From Caulobacter sp. (GTDB lineage: Bacteria; Pseudomonadota; Alphaproteobacteria; Caulobacterales; Caulobacteraceae): 64,000 bases of DNA. The stretch spans positions 62,001-126,000 of the forward strand of contig JAIOXZ010000003.1 of assembly GCA_021741355.1 (NCBI GenBank), given 5' to 3'. The notes under the pieces are model-generated. The model was not told the DNA's origin. It saw nothing but the letters and a program-made list of their open reading frames with translations, and did not search any database. Every line of letters starts with the position of its first letter. The first letter of the stretch is position 1. Below are positions 62,935 to 64,000 of the stretch, one piece after another. Position numbers and translations under genes: made by a program.

Positions 62935-64000
62935 TCAGGCGGCCATGGATGACGGGACGGACTTGCCCAGGATCATGTCGCTGGCTTTCTCGGCGATCAT
63001 GATGGTCGGGGCGTTGGTGTTGCCGCTGACCAGCCGGGGCATGATCGAGGCGTCGACGACCCGCAGGCCCTCCACGCCGTGAACCCGCAGCTGGGCGTCG
63101 ACCACCGCCTGGGGGCCATTGCCCATCTGGCAGGTGCCGACCGGGTGATAGATCGTCGTGCCGGCGCCGCGGGCGTATTCGAGCAGCATCTCGTCGGTCT
63201 GGAAGTCCGGGCCGGGCATCATTTCGTGGTCGATGTAGCGCGCCAGGGCGGCTTGTTCGGCGATCTTCCGCCCGATCTTCAGCGAGGCCACGGCGACTTC
63301 CTGGTCGAGGCTGTCGGCCAGGTAGTTGGCGAAGATGCTCGGATAGACGCTCGGGTCAGCGGACTTGATGCGGATATGGCCGCGGCTCTCGGGCCGCAGC
63401 TGGCAGGGCGCGATGGTCAGGCCGGGCTGGCCTTCCAGCTCCATCTTCTGCTCGTTCGCCAGCTTCTCGAAATTCATCGTCGCCGGCAGGATATGGTACT
63501 GGATGTCCGGGTGCGCGAGGTCCGGCCGGGACTTGCAGAACACCGCGATATGCGCCGCCGAGAGGGTCAGCAGACCCTTGCGCTGGAACAGGAACTTCAT
63601 CGCCTCGCCGATGAAGCGCGGCCCGCGGGTCAGCTCGTTGACGGAGATGACGTCCGCCTTGAGCCGGTACTGCTGGCTCATCACATAGTGGTCCTGCAGG
63701 TTCTCGCCGACGCCCGGCAGGTCCGCGACCACCTCCACGCCGTGTTCGCGCAGCAGGGCCCCGGGGCCGACGCCGGACAGCTGCAGAAGCTGGGGCGAGT
63801 TCACCGCCCCGCCCGACAGGATGACCTCCTTCGCGGCCATCGCGGTGCGCTTGACGCCGTTCTGGGTCAAGGCCACGCCCACCGCGCGCTTGCCCTCGAA
63901 CAGCACCTTTGAGGCCAGGGCGTTGGTCTCGACCCGCAGGTTCTGGCGGCCCATGACGGGGTGCAGATAGGCGACGGCGGCCGAGCAGCGCTGCCCGTTC
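62935..64000 (-). CDS. GMC family oxidoreductase (partial, N-terminus off window)
   Basis: The minus-strand frame is open to the right window edge, giving 354 residues; the ORF-track ATG at 63954 is internal. The first residues visible ([23 protein letters not shown]) are the mid-protein block of glucose-methanol-choline oxidoreductases. [46 protein letters not shown] is the second signature. The C-terminal active site has [10 protein letters not shown] and [30 protein letters not shown]. Uses FAD to oxidise an alcohol; choline dehydrogenase-like by sequence, but the substrate is unknown. The flavin-binding N-terminus lies outside the window. Confidence 0.92.
   Translation of the reverse strand, partial: NGQRCSAAVAYLHPVMGRQNLRVETNALASKVLFEGKRAVGVALTQNGVKRTAMAAKEVILSGGAVNSPQLLQLSGVGPGALLREHGVEVVADLPGVGENLQDHYVMSQQYRLKADVISVNELTRGPRFIGEAMKFLFQRKGLLTLSAAHIAVFCKSRPDLAHPDIQYHILPATMNFEKLANEQKMELEGQPGLTIAPCQLRPESRGHIRIKSADPSVYPSIFANYLADSLDQEVAVASLKIGRKIAEQAALARYIDHEMMPGPDFQTDEMLLEYARGAGTTIYHPVGTCQMGNGPQAVVDAQLRVHGVEGLRVVDASIMPRLVSGNTNAPTIMIAEKASDMILGKSVPSSMAA

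Overview
The window looks like a chromosomal segment of a GC-rich alphaproteobacterium, most likely of the Caulobacterales (Caulobacter, Phenylobacterium or Brevundimonas type). Pointers are three large TonB-dependent receptors, two S9 peptidases, CHASE3 hybrid kinase signalling, a TTC38-type TPR protein, a TPR-sulfotransferase beside a TonB receptor, and several families of small palindromic repeats typical of such genomes. The genus is inference; no rRNA gene or marker in the window settles it. Coding density is high and most genes are chromosomal housekeeping or catabolic genes.

Layout. 1-6606: a partial TTC38-like gene, an L-2-hydroxyglutarate-oxidase-like flavoprotein, a lipoprotein PQQ sugar dehydrogenase, and a two-gene unit of GT4 glycosyltransferase plus asparagine synthetase. 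6730-11331: tRNA-Met, a degenerate histidine kinase with receiver, and TonB receptor 1. 11693-13480: queC-queE-queD for 7-deazaguanine synthesis. 13693-17058: small lipoprotein, response regulator, pirin, DUF1579-like, VOC and TetR genes. 17059-18551: repeats and an orphan gene with an unusual promoter array. 18697-22686: aroC, DnaJ-like, pdxH, TetR, uridine kinase. 22826-29910: an acyl-CoA ligase fused to a DUF1499-type membrane module, DUF898, M48 protease, MBL hydrolase and an ATP-grasp-like gene. 30296-30870: parDE. 31438-35511: OppB-OppC and OppA separated by an opposite-strand gene. 35820-47650: TonB receptors 2 and 3, a methyltransferase, a repeat-filled gene desert, an S9 peptidase and a TPR-sulfotransferase. 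47657-54189: sppA, tRNA-Pro, tRNA-Gln, a hybrid kinase and a frameshifted exported gene with a Cys/His-rich partner. 54350-64000: GNAT, oligopeptidase B, trypsin-like protease, CsbD, msrB, MaoC, thioesterase, a nucleotidyltransferase-fold gene, acyl-CoA synthetase and a partial GMC oxidoreductase.

How genes work together. queC, queE and queD would convert a GTP-derived pterin to preQ0 for tRNA queuosine, although the QueD homologue lacks the usual catalytic cysteine. TonB receptors with exported peptidases and the Opp transporter suggest scavenging of peptides and other oligomers. The right end (MaoC, thioesterase, acyl-CoA synthetase, GMC oxidoreductase) and the ligase at 22.8 kb suggest acyl-CoA metabolism.

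I did not find a clear large undescribed system such as a defence island, prophage or secretion locus. The most notable items are: a perfect 28-nt inverted repeat inserted in frame in asparagine synthetase; three 18-bp tandem ACGT-core boxes over the promoter of an orphan gene; the ligase-linker-DUF1499 fusion; a pseudo-histidine kinase; a GSU2403-type nucleotidyltransferase gene with two inverted repeats in its leader; and many REP/REPIN-like elements, some of which supply the 3' ends of genes.
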